From NCBI GenBank assembly GCA_902802815.1, contig CADCNQ010000007.1, forward strand, positions 1 through 64,000: DNA of 64,000 nt. Reading direction: 5' to 3'. This DNA is from an uncultured Bacteroidales bacterium. GTDB lineage: Bacteria; Bacteroidota; Bacteroidia; Bacteroidales; Bacteroidaceae. The notes beneath the pieces were generated by a model. That model searched no databases. It worked only from the letters and a program-made list of their open reading frames with translations, and had not been told where the DNA came from. Every line of letters begins with the position of its first letter. The stretch's first letter is position 1. The position numbers were made by a program, and so were the translations under genes. This document shows, piece by piece, positions 35,689-45,890 of this stretch.

Positions 35689-36033
35689 TTAAACCTTAAA
35701 GAACACCCGAATCGGACATTCGGGTGTTTCTTTTTCTGCCACGAGCTTGCCTGTATCCGTAAATCCGGCCTTTTCCATCACACGGGCAGAAGCTGCATTG
35801 TCAACATAGCAATTGCAAAACAACACCGCAAAACCATCCTCCCGAAGCAGTTTCTCGCTGACACGCCTAAGTGCCTCTGTGGCCAGACCTCTGCCGCGAA
35901 ACGCCTCATCCACGCGGTAGGACAATTCGGCCATACGTCCGTCGCATTCTGAAGAAGGCGACGACTCATAAGCCGTCACCTCCCCTACTTTGATGCCGTC
36001 GCACTCAATCGGAAACGACAAACTTCTTCCCAT
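35689..36033 (-). CDS. GNAT-family N-acetyltransferase
   Basis: A 114-residue acetyltransferase from the ATG at 36033 ([11 protein letters not shown]). The frame is open to 36138, but that part lies deep inside the upstream BNR gene. The acetyl-CoA binding motif A is LSYRVDEAFRGRGLATEALRR (Arg/Gln-x-x-Gly-x-Gly/Ala variant) and motif B is NCYVDNAASARVMEKAGF, as in RimJ/RimL-type enzymes. It is shorter than the usual ~150 residues at the N-terminus. Its start overlaps the end of the BNR gene by 29 nt, and its last codons coincide with the terminator of the convergent barrel-protein gene. Confidence 0.8.
   Translation of the reverse strand: MGRSLSFPIECDGIKVGEVTAYESSPSSECDGRMAELSYRVDEAFRGRGLATEALRRVSEKLLREDGFAVLFCNCYVDNAASARVMEKAGFTDTGKLVAEKETPECPIRVFFKV
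35702..35738 (+). terminator. Strong bidirectional-looking terminator inside the GNAT 3' end
   Basis: AACACCCGAAT-CGGAC-ATTCGGGTGTT is a perfect 11-bp stem with a 5-base loop followed by TCTTTTTC on the plus strand, an intrinsic terminator for the barrel-protein gene. The same bases code for the last residues of the acetyltransferase on the other strand. Confidence 0.85.
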
Positions 36034-39000
36034 CTCGGATGTAAATACCCGGTTTGTCGGCTGATACACGGCGACCGGAGAGATCGTATGTTGCTCCTGC
36101 TGACGGATCTGCAGAATCATCCTCGCTACGCACCACATCTACGGCTGTCGGCGTGTATACAAAGCGGAAGTTGTCGAAACCGCCGAACTTCTCGTTGGCG
36201 TCCACCGTATGATTGTTCTCCAACCCTATACGCACAGCCGTCTCGCCGTCGGTCTCGAACGAAAGAGAAGCCTCCTGCCAATAGTTCTGATTGGAAGGCG
36301 GTGTGGCTGTAATACGGGCGGCATCACCCACCTTGGCGTAGATGCGCACATCCCCGCCGCTGCCGCTGCGCCAGATATCGGCTGTAAGCGTATATTTCCC
36401 TTCCGGCAACTTCACATCCTGATAGAGTCCTATCACGGAAGTGCCCCATTTCTGGCGAATCCAGTAGCTCTTACTGCCACAACGGGCGGCATCCGCTTTC
36501 GCGGCAAAAAACTGGCTGTAAAAGAGATCCCCCGTCGTAAGTGCTGTGATATCATTAGCATCGCCTTTGGAGTAGCTTACTTTCCACCCTTCAGGGATAT
36601 AGATTGCACGGTCGCTGCTTACACCGCTGCCGGCCATCACACTATGTGTGCCTTCAAAATCGGGATTAAGAAGACTGGTGGGGAGATCCTCCTCTTCATA
36701 AGGCAGATCCTGCAACTGACAGATCTCCTTGCGCGTCAACTTCAGGTCGTAAAGCATCAGGTCCTTGATGATGCCGCGAAAGTCCTGGTTGTCGTTGGCG
36801 TATGACGTATCCCACCACTGGGTGCGTCCGATGTAGTTGCGCGTGTCTTTAGCCAGCTGATACAGCATGTAGGCCTCATTCTGATTGGCGTCTCCGGACA
36901 CATTCTCCTCACCGTCAATATAAATGTACGTGGTGTGCGTACCGGCATCATAAGAGACAGCGAGTTTGGTCTCCGTGTTGCTCTTCAGTTGCGTGGCCGC
37001 ATTCACCATCGTGGTCGTACCACCGTTGTATTTGATACCGGCCGAGAGAGGGTTGGCCCTCAAAAACAGGCTGTTGCCCGAACCAGAACCGAAATCGTAG
37101 ATACGGGGACTGCCCGTAAGACTGCTGGCCTTTACTGTAACAAGAAAGGTGAAGGAGCGAAGCCCCTCAAGAAGCCCCTCCTCTGCCAGACCGTACTTGT
37201 TGGTGGGGAATCCGCTTGCCGTGTTTGCCGTGAGATCAAGCGGCTCAGTCAAGGTATAACGCAGGTTTTTGGCAATGTCGCGGGCCGGCACTTTCACATC
37301 GAATACACGCTCCCTGTCACCCACAGTAGCTGTGAGTCTCACTTCTGTGTCGCTTTTCTGCGACTTCAGTATACCGGAAGTATTGATGACGGATTCATCG
37401 GACGACGTCCATTGCACACTCTGTCCGAAGGAAACTGTGGGCAGCACGAGGTCGGTGCGTGTCTCCTCCGGCAGCTGAAGCGCTTCAAGGGCAGTTTCTT
37501 CCATTGACTCCGAAACCAGTTTCTGCACTTCCAAAGGGCTGCCTGCCTTACTGTAGGCACCGACAGCGATGCACTTGTGGTTGAACCCCTCACCGCGAAC
37601 GAGCAAATTGTCAAAGTCGAGTCCCTCGATGTCAACCACCTGGTCCACGAGGCCGTTGCGATAGACGATGAGTTGCTGTCCGTCGTAGGTCATTGTCAGC
37701 ACCCATGCCGGAATCTTGGTGGGATGGTTGTCACCGCTGGTTCCGGAACTCTGCGTTGCCCAATCGTCGCTCGTGAGCAGGCGGTTCTGACTCCAGTAAG
37801 ACACACCGTTTACTGTCAGCTGCGGATACGACGAACTGCCGTCAAGTGAATAACTGAAGTTTCCGTCAGCGGATTTCACGATGATGCCCTCGTACTGGGA
37901 CGTATTCATGGCAATGGCCATATTCAGCGTCCGGTCTGCTTTCAGACAAGTGCAGTCAATCTCATACGACGAGAGGTCTGACACGCTTTCTTCCCACGCA
38001 TGATTGCTATGGATGGCAGTGGGATAACCCAAGGGGAAACCCTGCTTCACAATCCAATAATAGTAGTCGCCCTGCATCCACACCAGTCTCAGAGGACTGT
38101 TTTTCGTACCGGGTATGACATATGGGCGTGCATTGTTTTTCGGAGAATTGTGAGTTATCTGCTCCGAACCGGCCACGTTGCCCTCATCATCAATTGTGTA
38201 CTTCCATATCTCATACACGCCGTCCTTGTTATACTGACCGTTCGTTGTCGGAATACTGAGATAGAGGTCGTTGATATTATCGGGATCCAACGCCATACCA
38301 CCGCTGTAACATTTCTCCGTAGAGTTCCAATTCTGATGGAATGCATGACCTCCGTACTGCACCCAGGTGTTTTTCCAGGAAGAGCCGTTCCAACGGGCAT
38401 ACCAATAGACGTGCGAGGTCTTGGCATCGTCGATATGCGGATAGGCAACGACCGGATGCTCATCGGCATCAAGGGCGATTTGCCACACCCAGTTGCGGAC
38501 GCTGGCTGTTTTGTCCACAATGGTGGCGGGATACTTGCTGGCATACGAATCCGTCTTGCTTACATTGAACACCCCATTGTTGATTATGCTCAATTGCGTA
38601 CCGTTGAGGTCACGCAGGATGGGGCCGTTGCCATGATTAATGTCAATCACATTGAAGTAAAGCCAGTTAGGCATCTCGTTGTCCGGATGACCTGTCGTGT
38701 ACGAGACATAAATTTTATCCTTTCCGTTACTCTGATACTTGGCATAAGGACGCGCGCCGGTGGACTGCACAATCTGCTTCGGCCCGAAATCGAACTCGCA
38801 GTTGTCGTTGATATCCGGCATCGTGAGACGGGCAATGGTGGGATGCCAGTTGATGCCTCGCCAGCAGAGGTAGATGTGCTCCGGGTCGTCGCTCAGGATA
38901 AAGGGCGAAGGATAGGTAGTGTTGTTGGCCGTAGCCAGATATTTCTCGTCGCCCAACTGACTGATATCACCGGGCTTTTTTGATATGCGATACCATATCT

Positions 39001-39373
39001 TAGGTTCGTCTGTGTGTCGTGTGTAAAATATCATTACACGTTCATCCGGCAACACTATGAATGTGGGGTTATTGTGGTCGTCGGGTTGGAAACACGAGCG
39101 CACAAGAACGTCTGTCTTGCGCTGCTTCAGCCAGTCATATTGGGTCGCCTTGACGTTGCCGTGCACGTCGATATACCCTATATACGTAGCCTTCACGCTA
39201 CCGGCTGCGTTCTCATAGTACGTTGCACGCGGATCTGCGAACCAACACCAGGCTCCTTCCTGAGCCACCACATTTGCTGCCCGCAAACCGGAGCTCACAC
39301 AAAATACACTACACGCTAACGACGCCTTTAATAGCAGGCCAAGGGTCATAGCCCTCCAATTGGAAGTCTTCAT
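36005..39373 (-). CDS. Large secreted BNR-repeat / LamG carbohydrate-active protein
   Basis: A 1122-residue exported protein (hydrophobic signal ~9-33). Residues ~35-470 form a BNR_4-type beta-propeller ([63 protein letters not shown]), as in family members acting on plant or algal polysaccharides. Next comes a LamG/ConA-like domain (~475-640), a short Ig-like domain (~650-725, [15 protein letters not shown]), a second LamG domain (~730-900) and a C-terminal carbohydrate-binding-like jellyroll (~910-1080). The end [21 protein letters not shown] is the Prevotella-type C-terminal tail. The substrate is unknown. The signal peptide region overlaps the 3' end of thyA by up to 65 nt, and a start at 39349 is also possible. 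It is an unusual neighbour for folate genes and looks like an accessory insertion. Confidence 0.85.
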   Translation of the reverse strand: MKTSNWRAMTLGLLLKASLACSVFCVSSGLRAANVVAQEGAWCWFADPRATYYENAAGSVKATYIGYIDVHGNVKATQYDWLKQRKTDVLVRSCFQPDDHNNPTFIVLPDERVMIFYTRHTDEPKIWYRISKKPGDISQLGDEKYLATANNTTYPSPFILSDDPEHIYLCWRGINWHPTIARLTMPDINDNCEFDFGPKQIVQSTGARPYAKYQSNGKDKIYVSYTTGHPDNEMPNWLYFNVIDINHGNGPILRDLNGTQLSIINNGVFNVSKTDSYASKYPATIVDKTASVRNWVWQIALDADEHPVVAYPHIDDAKTSHVYWYARWNGSSWKNTWVQYGGHAFHQNWNSTEKCYSGGMALDPDNINDLYLSIPTTNGQYNKDGVYEIWKYTIDDEGNVAGSEQITHNSPKNNARPYVIPGTKNSPLRLVWMQGDYYYWIVKQGFPLGYPTAIHSNHAWEESVSDLSSYEIDCTCLKADRTLNMAIAMNTSQYEGIIVKSADGNFSYSLDGSSSYPQLTVNGVSYWSQNRLLTSDDWATQSSGTSGDNHPTKIPAWVLTMTYDGQQLIVYRNGLVDQVVDIEGLDFDNLLVRGEGFNHKCIAVGAYSKAGSPLEVQKLVSESMEETALEALQLPEETRTDLVLPTVSFGQSVQWTSSDESVINTSGILKSQKSDTEVRLTATVGDRERVFDVKVPARDIAKNLRYTLTEPLDLTANTASGFPTNKYGLAEEGLLEGLRSFTFLVTVKASSLTGSPRIYDFGSGSGNSLFLRANPLSAGIKYNGGTTTMVNAATQLKSNTETKLAVSYDAGTHTTYIYIDGEENVSGDANQNEAYMLYQLAKDTRNYIGRTQWWDTSYANDNQDFRGIIKDLMLYDLKLTRKEICQLQDLPYEEEDLPTSLLNPDFEGTHSVMAGSGVSSDRAIYIPEGWKVSYSKGDANDITALTTGDLFYSQFFAAKADAARCGSKSYWIRQKWGTSVIGLYQDVKLPEGKYTLTADIWRSGSGGDVRIYAKVGDAARITATPPSNQNYWQEASLSFETDGETAVRIGLENNHTVDANEKFGGFDNFRFVYTPTAVDVVRSEDDSADPSAGATYDLSGRRVSADKPGIYIRDGKKFVVSD

Positions 39374-40106
39374 ATTTAAAGTCGAATATGTTTTTCACAT
39401 CGGGATTAAGAATCATACGGGGAAGAGGTCGGGGCGTGCGACTGAGCTGCTCGCGTATCTGCTCCATATGATTGAGGTAGATATGCGTATCACCGGTGGT
39501 GTGAATGAAGTCGCCTGGCTCCAATCCGCACACCTGAGCCATCATCATACACAGCAGAGCATACGATGCTATATTGAACGGAACGCCGAGGAACGTATCT
39601 GCCGAGCGCTGATACAGTTGGAGCGATAATTTCCCGTCTGCCACATAAAACTGGAAGAACGCGTGGCATGGTGGAAGATTCATATTGGGCAAATCTGCCA
39701 CATTCCAAGCATTCACGATGATACGACGGCAGTTAGGGTCGTTCTTTATTGTGTCCACAGCATTCTGGATCTGATCGATGTATCCGCCGTTGTAATCCGG
39801 CCACGAACGCCACTGATAGCCGTATATATGTCCGAGATCTCCTGTTTCCGGATCTGCCCATTCATTCCATATACGCACTCCCCGCTCCTGCAGCCAGTGA
39901 ACGTTTGTATCCCCGCGCAGGAACCACAGAAGTTCGTAGATAATACTTTTGAGATGCACCTTCTTGGTCGTCAGAAGAGGGAATCCATCCTGAAGATTAA
40001 AACGCATCTGATGACCGAATATGCTTACGGTACCCGTACCGGTGCGATCACTCTTCTCCACTCCCTCGTCCAATATACGTTGCAACAGATCAATATACTG
40101 CTTCAT
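39309..40106 (-). CDS. thyA: Thymidylate synthase
   Basis: A 265-residue enzyme that methylates dUMP to dTMP with methylene-tetrahydrofolate. The start [12 protein letters not shown] at 40106 gives the family length; a Met three codons upstream also exists. Visible are [17 protein letters not shown], the Arg-binding RRIIVNAWN, the active-site [12 protein letters not shown] with catalytic Cys, and GDTHIYLNH. It overlaps the end of folA by 17 nt, so the two enzymes that cycle folate through dTMP synthesis are translated together, in the order folA then thyA. Confidence 0.98.
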   Translation of the reverse strand: MKQYIDLLQRILDEGVEKSDRTGTGTVSIFGHQMRFNLQDGFPLLTTKKVHLKSIIYELLWFLRGDTNVHWLQERGVRIWNEWADPETGDLGHIYGYQWRSWPDYNGGYIDQIQNAVDTIKNDPNCRRIIVNAWNVADLPNMNLPPCHAFFQFYVADGKLSLQLYQRSADTFLGVPFNIASYALLCMMMAQVCGLEPGDFIHTTGDTHIYLNHMEQIREQLSRTPRPLPRMILNPDVKNIFDFKYEDFQLEGYDPWPAIKGVVSV

Positions 40107-40587
40107 AATCCACAAATTTGAAATTATAGTTATGCCTGTCGTCTTTTACATGCGTCTCTTCGTTCACGCAACGGAAACGACTACGATATTCAGGAAAGAA
40201 TGCATCCGCCTCTGCAGGAATGTCTGCCACTTCCGTGAGATACAGTTTATTAGCCAAGGGTAAGGTTTCCCGGTAGAGACTTTCACCTCCGATTACGAAA
40301 ACCTCCTCATCCTCGCCACAAGAAGCGAGGGCCTCCTGCAACGAACCGTACACATCACAACCCGCAAAACGTCCGGGCTCCTGTGTCTGACGCGTCAACA
40401 CCACATTACGGCGATTGGGCAAAGCCCCTTTCGGGAGACTCTCAAACGTCTTGCGTCCCATCACAATGGTATGTCCCGTAGTGAGGGACTTAAACCTTTT
40501 CAAGTCGTCAGGCAACCAATATATCAGTTTGTTTTGATATCCGATTGCCAAATTCTCTGCAACAGCAGCTATCAGATTCAGTGTCAT
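40090..40587 (-). CDS. folA: Dihydrofolate reductase
   Basis: A 165-residue enzyme reducing dihydrofolate to tetrahydrofolate. It has [17 protein letters not shown] with the substrate loop, [24 protein letters not shown] (NADPH phosphate site) and [17 protein letters not shown] [10 protein letters not shown]. The ATG at 40587 matches the usual DHFR N-terminus, yet the promoter box TACCTTTG ends only 5 bp upstream, so the mRNA would be nearly leaderless. Confidence 0.97.
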   Translation of the reverse strand: MTLNLIAAVAENLAIGYQNKLIYWLPDDLKRFKSLTTGHTIVMGRKTFESLPKGALPNRRNVVLTRQTQEPGRFAGCDVYGSLQEALASCGEDEEVFVIGGESLYRETLPLANKLYLTEVADIPAEADAFFPEYRSRFRCVNEETHVKDDRHNYNFKFVDYEAVY

Positions 40588-40592
40588 AGGTG

Positions 40593-40600
40593 CAAAGGTA
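40593..40600 (-). promoter_or_regulatory. Promoter -7 box TACCTTTG of folA
   Basis: Consensus TAnnTTTG on the minus strand, its G only 5 bp before the folA ATG. The expected start of transcription coincides with the start codon. Confidence 0.65.
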
Positions 40601-40666
40601 CAAAATAAAGACGAATAACGGCTGACAAGCGAGTATTTTCGTTCCCTTCAGTTCTCCTTTTTTATC

Positions 40667-41725
40667 TTACAGCGCAAACTTTGCGTCAGTATGCATTTTA
40701 CGCATGGCTGCGACATCACTTGTCGGGCATATCATAAGGAATTCACCTTCTTCTGCCACAACGTAGCCCTTCAGACCTTTCACTACGGCCAGTCTTCCTT
40801 TTGGCAGACGTATCACGGTGTCTTCGCAGTCGTAAAGATGTGCTTGCGTGTCCAGGAGCACATTCCCTTTTGTGTCGCCCATCACATAGTCGTGCAACGA
40901 TGTCCACGTGCCCAAATCAGCCCATCCGAAACGTCCCTCCTGAACATACACATTCTCCGCTCGTTCCAGCAAATCTGCATCCAGGGAAAGATTTGGCAGA
41001 ACCTCAAAGAATTCCGGCACCAGTTTTCCGTCGTCAGATGCCGCAGCCTCCATCATACGGGGTATCTCCAGCTGATATTCCGGCAAAATTCCGTAGAGCA
41101 AGTCCAGCATCGAACTCACCGGGAAGAAATGTATACCTGCATTCCACAGAAAATCCCCTTCACGGATAAATATCTCAGCAAACTCCTTCTGCGGTTTTTC
41201 CGTGAATGTCTTGAGATGTGTGATGCCTTCCGTCCCTGTGGGGTCTCCTTTCTGGATATATCCGTAGGCTGTATCGGGACAAGACGGACGCACACCCATT
41301 ACGAGCATCGAGTGCTCACGGGAAGCAAACTCAAAACCTCGCAGAATATCCTCGGCAAATGCCGTTTCATCAAAGATGAGATGATCGGACGGCGTTACCA
41401 TCAGACAGGCATCCTTATTGAGTTTTGAGATAAACACCGAACCCCAGGCCACCGCCGCAACAGTTCCCCGGCGCACAGGTTCTTCGAGAATATGGAAATC
41501 GTCCACTTCCGGCAGTTGCTCATGCACGAGATCAAGGTATTGCACGTTGGTGGAAACAAAGATGCGCTCCTTCGGCATGAAACGCGCCATTCGATCGTAG
41601 GTCTGCTGCAAAAACGTGCGTCCCCGGCCAAAAAGATCGAGAAACTGTTTGGGCTTTGTAGTACGCGACACCGGCCACAGACGTTCGCCGTTACCACCCG
41701 CAAGAATCAGACAATAGTTGTTCAT
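40667..41725 (-). CDS. manC: Mannose-1-phosphate guanylyltransferase
   Basis: A 352-residue nucleotidyltransferase making GDP-mannose. The signature is LILAGGNGERLWPVSRTTKP with KQFL (~5-28), then VTPSDHLI and the FTEKP sugar-binding segment, NAGIHFF and GWADLGTW. It lacks the phosphomannose isomerase domain of bifunctional ManC. The start at 41725 overlaps the stop of the upstream methyltransferase by 4 nt (ATGA), preferred over 41737. GDP-mannose would feed glycans or GDP-fucose. Confidence 0.93.
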   Translation of the reverse strand: MNNYCLILAGGNGERLWPVSRTTKPKQFLDLFGRGRTFLQQTYDRMARFMPKERIFVSTNVQYLDLVHEQLPEVDDFHILEEPVRRGTVAAVAWGSVFISKLNKDACLMVTPSDHLIFDETAFAEDILRGFEFASREHSMLVMGVRPSCPDTAYGYIQKGDPTGTEGITHLKTFTEKPQKEFAEIFIREGDFLWNAGIHFFPVSSMLDLLYGILPEYQLEIPRMMEAAASDDGKLVPEFFEVLPNLSLDADLLERAENVYVQEGRFGWADLGTWTSLHDYVMGDTKGNVLLDTQAHLYDCEDTVIRLPKGRLAVVKGLKGYVVAEEGEFLMICPTSDVAAMRKMHTDAKFAL

Positions 41726-42837
41726 ATCTTTGTGCATTTTATCAGTACATGTGATTTATCCTGCAACGTAGCCGCGAAAAGATACACATCGCCGCCCTCC
41801 CGCAGGTTCAGTTTTTTCCGCAACTGCGCCACAGACATCGGGAAGCCCCTTACTGTGAGATTCGCCTTTTCCAACCCCGTTAACAATTTCCTCACTTCCG
41901 TCTTTGAGAATCCCGACACACCGCCCACACGGAACGAGCGCCCCGGAAAATTTTCCATCAACGCGACGGAAGTAAAGAGATGACTCTCTTTTGAGAGTTT
42001 CTCTCCGGGAAGAGCATCCTGCAATCCGGCCTTCAGAACGGCAGGAGACGGTTCATATAGATACCCGCCTACATTGTCGGCCCATTTTGTTCTCGGCTGC
42101 AAAAGAGATCTGTCATTCAGGCAGAAATCGGACACCTTGCCGTGCTGTATATCCACGGCATGTATCTCCCTGCCGCCCGACACGAGAAGCAATTCCTTGC
42201 ACTCCCCTTCCACCGACACGACGTGTACAGTCCATTCTCCGGGAAGTTCACGCAATGCCGCCGTTATGTCAAGCATAGGAGACAGTTTCAACATCACGAC
42301 GGCACCTTTTTCCAAAAGTCCGGGCACTATCTCAGTCACATCGGGTGTGCAGTCTTTCAGACCCACCATCTTTCTTCCCACTGCGTCTCTTCTTGCCGGA
42401 TCGATGAGACACACAGTATTAGAAACGTCATCTCCCATAATCTCTGAGAACACAGCTTCCGCACGTCCTTCCACCACCGTCGTATTCTGCAGACCCAGGA
42501 GAGGAAAATTGTGACGAGCCAATCGGCACAGCTCAGCATCCTGTTCCACGTAAACGGCTCTGCTGAAATAAGATGCAATGAAAGAGAAATCCACTCCGAA
42601 ACCTCCTGTAAAATCCACGAATCTCTCTCTCTGTGCAAATCCCCGCGCCACACTTGCCTTGTAGTTGGCTGCCGGTTCCGAAGAACATTGTTCCATTGAC
42701 AAACGCACTGGCCACCAGATACCCTCGATACTTGCCCATGAAGGTATTTTGGCGTTGGCTGCAAAGCGTCCCTCCAACTGCTGAAGTTCCCACTTTGAAG
42801 CTCCTTTGAGCGCATTTTGGAAGATATATTCTCTCAT
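41722..42837 (-). CDS. THUMP-like class I SAM-dependent methyltransferase
   Basis: A 371-residue protein. After a helical N-terminus (KWELQQLEGRFAANAKIPSW) comes a methyltransferase core with motif I FVDFTGGFGVDFSFI (~74-88), motif II VYVEQDAELCRLARHNF, and LIDPARR (~148-154) in the motif IV position. A C-terminal THUMP-like region (~285-365, GKTKWADNVGGYLYEP-type) suggests RNA substrates. The reaction is unknown. The start at 42837 was chosen over 42843 because the promoter box ends 2 bp before the latter. It is coupled by ATGA to the guanylyltransferase gene. Confidence 0.85.
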   Translation of the reverse strand: MREYIFQNALKGASKWELQQLEGRFAANAKIPSWASIEGIWWPVRLSMEQCSSEPAANYKASVARGFAQRERFVDFTGGFGVDFSFIASYFSRAVYVEQDAELCRLARHNFPLLGLQNTTVVEGRAEAVFSEIMGDDVSNTVCLIDPARRDAVGRKMVGLKDCTPDVTEIVPGLLEKGAVVMLKLSPMLDITAALRELPGEWTVHVVSVEGECKELLLVSGGREIHAVDIQHGKVSDFCLNDRSLLQPRTKWADNVGGYLYEPSPAVLKAGLQDALPGEKLSKESHLFTSVALMENFPGRSFRVGGVSGFSKTEVRKLLTGLEKANLTVRGFPMSVAQLRKKLNLREGGDVYLFAATLQDKSHVLIKCTKI

Positions 42838-42845
42838 TTCCATGA

Positions 42846-42853
42846 CAAATATA
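42846..42853 (-). promoter_or_regulatory. Promoter -7 box TATATTTG of the THUMP-like gene
   Basis: Consensus TAnnTTTG on the minus strand immediately before the first ATG, giving a leaderless or nearly leaderless transcript from 42837. Confidence 0.6.
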
Positions 42854-42868
42854 ATGAATATCTTCCGT

Positions 42869-42912
42869 AAAACAAAAAAGAGAAGTACAAAAACTGTAAA
42901 TTTTTATACTTC
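42869..42912 (-). terminator. Intrinsic terminator after waaA
   Basis: On the minus strand GAAGTA...TACTTC (42912-42882) closes a long A+T-rich hairpin followed by TCTTTTTTGTTTT. A second small hairpin with CCGCC/GGCGG-type arms (about 42921-42944) precedes it. Together they should stop gltX-waaA transcripts. Confidence 0.65.
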
Positions 42913-42953
42913 TTTAATTTCTTGCTCCGCTATTTGGCGGCAAGGAAGCAAAG

Positions 42954-44210
42954 TCAGCGCACGAAATTGGTACCTATGCGCTTGAAAATCGTGTCTGCCG
43001 CACCGGCATTCGACTCAATATAGCGACGTCCCACAGCACCTCTGCGCAAACGGAACTTCTCCTCTGTCACGAGCCGATCCACCGAAGCATTGAACACAGG
43101 CTGATCCGTTATCTCAAAACAGCCGCCCAGTTTCAGCAAGTCCTGAGCTTCCCGGAAACCCTTGTTGTTGGGTCCGAAAAGCACCGGCACTCCATAGACG
43201 GCAGCTTCCGGCACATTGTGTATACCCACTCCGAAACCACCGCCCACATATGCTATCTCGCCGTATCTGTATATACTTGACAGCAAGCCGAAGCAGTTCA
43301 CAATCAGGCAATCCACCTTCGACAGGTCTGTCTCGCCCTTTTCAGCCTCCGTGTAGCGAATGAACGGTCTGTTCAGTTTGCTCTCAATCTGTCTGAGATG
43401 CTCCTCGTCAATCACATGCGGAGCCAGCACCAGTTTCAGTTCGGGATGATTATTGAAATATGGTATAATCATATCCTCATCAGGTCCCCAACTGCTACCT
43501 GCCACGAATGTCATCCTGCCGTCCTTGAACTGCTCCACCAGCGGCAGTTCCTTCGCCTGCTTGCGTATGTCGAGTACTCTGTCGAATCTCGTGTCGCCTA
43601 CGACTGTAACATTATTCCTGATGCCTATCTTGCGCAACATATCTGCCGACTGCTGATCCTGCACGAAGAAATGTGTGATACGGCGACGCAGCGCAGAGGC
43701 ATAGCTCCATCCGTACCAGCGGAAGAACACTTTCTCCGGACGGAAAATACTGCTGACACTATAAACAGGAATACCCTCGTGGTCGCATCCCACAAGGAAA
43801 TTGCACCAGAACTCATACTTAATGAGGAACAATGCCACGGGACGTACCAGAGAGAAGAAACTCAGCACATTACCCGAAGTGTCAAAAGGAAGGTAGCATA
43901 CGATGTCCGCCCCGTCGTAGTTCTTGCGCACCTCGTATCCAGACGGAGAGAAGAACGTGAGCAGTATCTTATACTCCGGATGCTCTCTGCGGTAGCGCTC
44001 CATAAGAGGGCGTCCCTGCTCAAACTCACCCAGAGAGGCTGCGTGAAACCAGATGTATTTTGCCTTCGGATCCACTTTCTCCTTGAGTATGCGGAAAGTG
44101 GCCCAATGACCTTTAATCATCAGTCGGGCCTTCTTTTTGAATATTGAGGCTACGAACACCCCGAATATGTAGATGTATATGCCCAGATTGTATAGTATGG
44201 TGGATATCAT
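42954..44210 (-). CDS. waaA: 3-deoxy-D-manno-octulosonic acid (Kdo) transferase
   Basis: A 418-residue GT30 glycosyltransferase that adds Kdo to lipid IVA. It has an N-terminal membrane anchor ([19 protein letters not shown]), [14 protein letters not shown] with the conserved Glu base, [23 protein letters not shown], and the C-terminal [20 protein letters not shown] nucleotide-binding loop. Length is normal. Its ATG overlaps the gltX stop by 4 nt. Confidence 0.95.
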   Translation of the reverse strand: MISTILYNLGIYIYIFGVFVASIFKKKARLMIKGHWATFRILKEKVDPKAKYIWFHAASLGEFEQGRPLMERYRREHPEYKILLTFFSPSGYEVRKNYDGADIVCYLPFDTSGNVLSFFSLVRPVALFLIKYEFWCNFLVGCDHEGIPVYSVSSIFRPEKVFFRWYGWSYASALRRRITHFFVQDQQSADMLRKIGIRNNVTVVGDTRFDRVLDIRKQAKELPLVEQFKDGRMTFVAGSSWGPDEDMIIPYFNNHPELKLVLAPHVIDEEHLRQIESKLNRPFIRYTEAEKGETDLSKVDCLIVNCFGLLSSIYRYGEIAYVGGGFGVGIHNVPEAAVYGVPVLFGPNNKGFREAQDLLKLGGCFEITDQPVFNASVDRLVTEEKFRLRRGAVGRRYIESNAGAADTIFKRIGTNFVR

Positions 44211-45766
44211 AGCGTCTTTATGGCATAATACATGCGGCTGAGTGTCTCTTCCTTTCCAAGGAAAGCCGCCAGTTCATACATATCGGGGCCCTGTCCCTTG
44301 CCCACAAGGCATACACGCCACGCATTCCAAGGTTTCAGTCCCTGCTCTTCCACCCAAGGATCCACAACCTGCTTTATACCCTCTACAGTGAAATCCTCCA
44401 CCGTCGAGAGCACCTCCGCAAAACGTGTCATCTCCCCGGCTGTCGTCTCTGTCCAGTTCTTGCGCACGAACTTGTCCTCTCGGTCGAACTCCTTCGGAGC
44501 ACGGAAGAAGAATTCCGTGAGAGGCCACAGGTCGGACACGAAAGAAATATTGCGTTTTTTCTTTCCGCCCTCGCCGTCTGTGTATTCCACCACCTTGAGT
44601 TTCATCATACGCACCACCTCAGTTTCCTGCTTTGCGGTGGCTTCGATGCCTTGCTCCTTCAGCAGTTTGTCGAAGGCAGGCACCCAGTCCTCGTCTTTCT
44701 GGCGGATGAGATACTGATGATTGAACCACGCGGCCTTGACGTAGTCGAACTTCGCTCCGTTCTTGCTGCACTTGGTGAGGTCGAACAGCTTCACCATCTC
44801 CTCCATACTCATTATCTCGTCATGCCCTTCGCCCGGGTTCCAGCCCAGCAGAGCAAGGAAATTGATGACAGCCTCCGGAAGATATCCCTTCTCCCTGTAG
44901 CCGCTGGACACCTCTCCGCTCTTGGGGTCGTGCCATTCCAGAGGGAATACGGGGAATCCCAGTTTGTCACCGTCGCGCTTCGAGAGTTTGCCGTTGCCCA
45001 CCGGCTTCAACAAAAGCGGCAGGTGTGCGAAGCGGGGCTGCGTGTCACTCCAGCCGAAAGCCCTGTAGAGCAGCACATGCAACGGAGCGCTGGGCAACCA
45101 CTCCTCACCCCTTATCACGTGGGTCACCTCCATCAGGTGGTCGTCCACGATATTGGCCAGATGATACGTAGGAAGGTCGTCTGCCGACTTATACAGCACC
45201 TTGTCATCCAGTATGCTAGAGTTAATCATCACATCGCCGCGTATGAGGTCGTCCACGTGCACCTCCTCGCCGGGCTCCACTTTAAAGCGCACCACATACT
45301 GTGCTCCTGATTTCAGCAGGGCACCCACCTCCTCACTGCTCATCGACAGGGAGTTGCGCATTGCCATACGAGTCGATGCATCGTATTGGAAGTTCTCCAC
45401 CTCCTTGCGCTTGGCATCCAGTTCCTCCGGAGTGTCAAATGCGAGATATGCAGTCCCGTTGTCAATAAGCTGCTTCACATGCTCACGATAGATGTCACGA
45501 CGCTCCGACTGACGGTACGGACCTTTGTCACCACCGAAGCTGACACCCTCGTCAAACTTGATACCCAACCATTTGAACGACTCCAGGATATACTCCTCCG
45601 CACCCGGGACAAAGCGTCCGGAATCCGTATCCTCAATACGGAAGATGAGGTCGCCTCCGTGCTGACGGGCAAACAGGTAGTTGTAGAGAGCGGTGCGCAC
45701 TCCTCCTATGTGAAGAGGCCCCGTCGGACTCGGCGCAAATCGCACACGAACTTTTCTTTCAGTCAT
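44207..45766 (-). CDS. gltX: Glutamyl-tRNA synthetase
   Basis: A 519-residue class Ib synthetase. The start was put at 45766 ([16 protein letters not shown]), because the promoter box at 45787-45794 lies inside the longer open frame, which therefore cannot be translated. The HIGH-type signature is [19 protein letters not shown], the KMSKS-type site [13 protein letters not shown]. The [20 protein letters not shown] segment is typical. It is coupled to waaA. Confidence 0.97.
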   Translation of the reverse strand: MTERKVRVRFAPSPTGPLHIGGVRTALYNYLFARQHGGDLIFRIEDTDSGRFVPGAEEYILESFKWLGIKFDEGVSFGGDKGPYRQSERRDIYREHVKQLIDNGTAYLAFDTPEELDAKRKEVENFQYDASTRMAMRNSLSMSSEEVGALLKSGAQYVVRFKVEPGEEVHVDDLIRGDVMINSSILDDKVLYKSADDLPTYHLANIVDDHLMEVTHVIRGEEWLPSAPLHVLLYRAFGWSDTQPRFAHLPLLLKPVGNGKLSKRDGDKLGFPVFPLEWHDPKSGEVSSGYREKGYLPEAVINFLALLGWNPGEGHDEIMSMEEMVKLFDLTKCSKNGAKFDYVKAAWFNHQYLIRQKDEDWVPAFDKLLKEQGIEATAKQETEVVRMMKLKVVEYTDGEGGKKKRNISFVSDLWPLTEFFFRAPKEFDREDKFVRKNWTETTAGEMTRFAEVLSTVEDFTVEGIKQVVDPWVEEQGLKPWNAWRVCLVGKGQGPDMYELAAFLGKEETLSRMYYAIKTL

Positions 45767-45786
45767 TTTAAAAAGCATTTTGCGTG

Positions 45787-45794
45787 CAAAGGTA
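45787..45794 (-). promoter_or_regulatory. Promoter -7 box TACCTTTG of gltX
   Basis: Consensus TAnnTTTG on the minus strand, 20 bp before the ATG at 45766. It fixes the gltX start and is divergent from the promoter of the HD-domain gene. Confidence 0.75.
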
Positions 45795-45857
45795 CTAAAA
45801 AAAAGTGAAAACACAAACCATACGGGGACATTAGGCATCAATATCGCAAAAGTTTTG

Positions 45858-45865
45858 TATCTTTG
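45858..45865 (+). promoter_or_regulatory. Promoter -7 box TATCTTTG of the 7TM-HD gene
   Basis: Consensus TAnnTTTG on the plus strand, 25 bp before the ATG at 45891, and about 65 bp from the divergent gltX box. Confidence 0.75.
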
Positions 45866-45890
45866 CACACAAAACATACAGAAAACTACT

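Noticed and set aside
36005..39373. Sialidase assignment for the BNR protein
   Set aside because: I do not see the sialidase FRIP motif or Asp-box series; the propeller resembles BNR_4 proteins instead.
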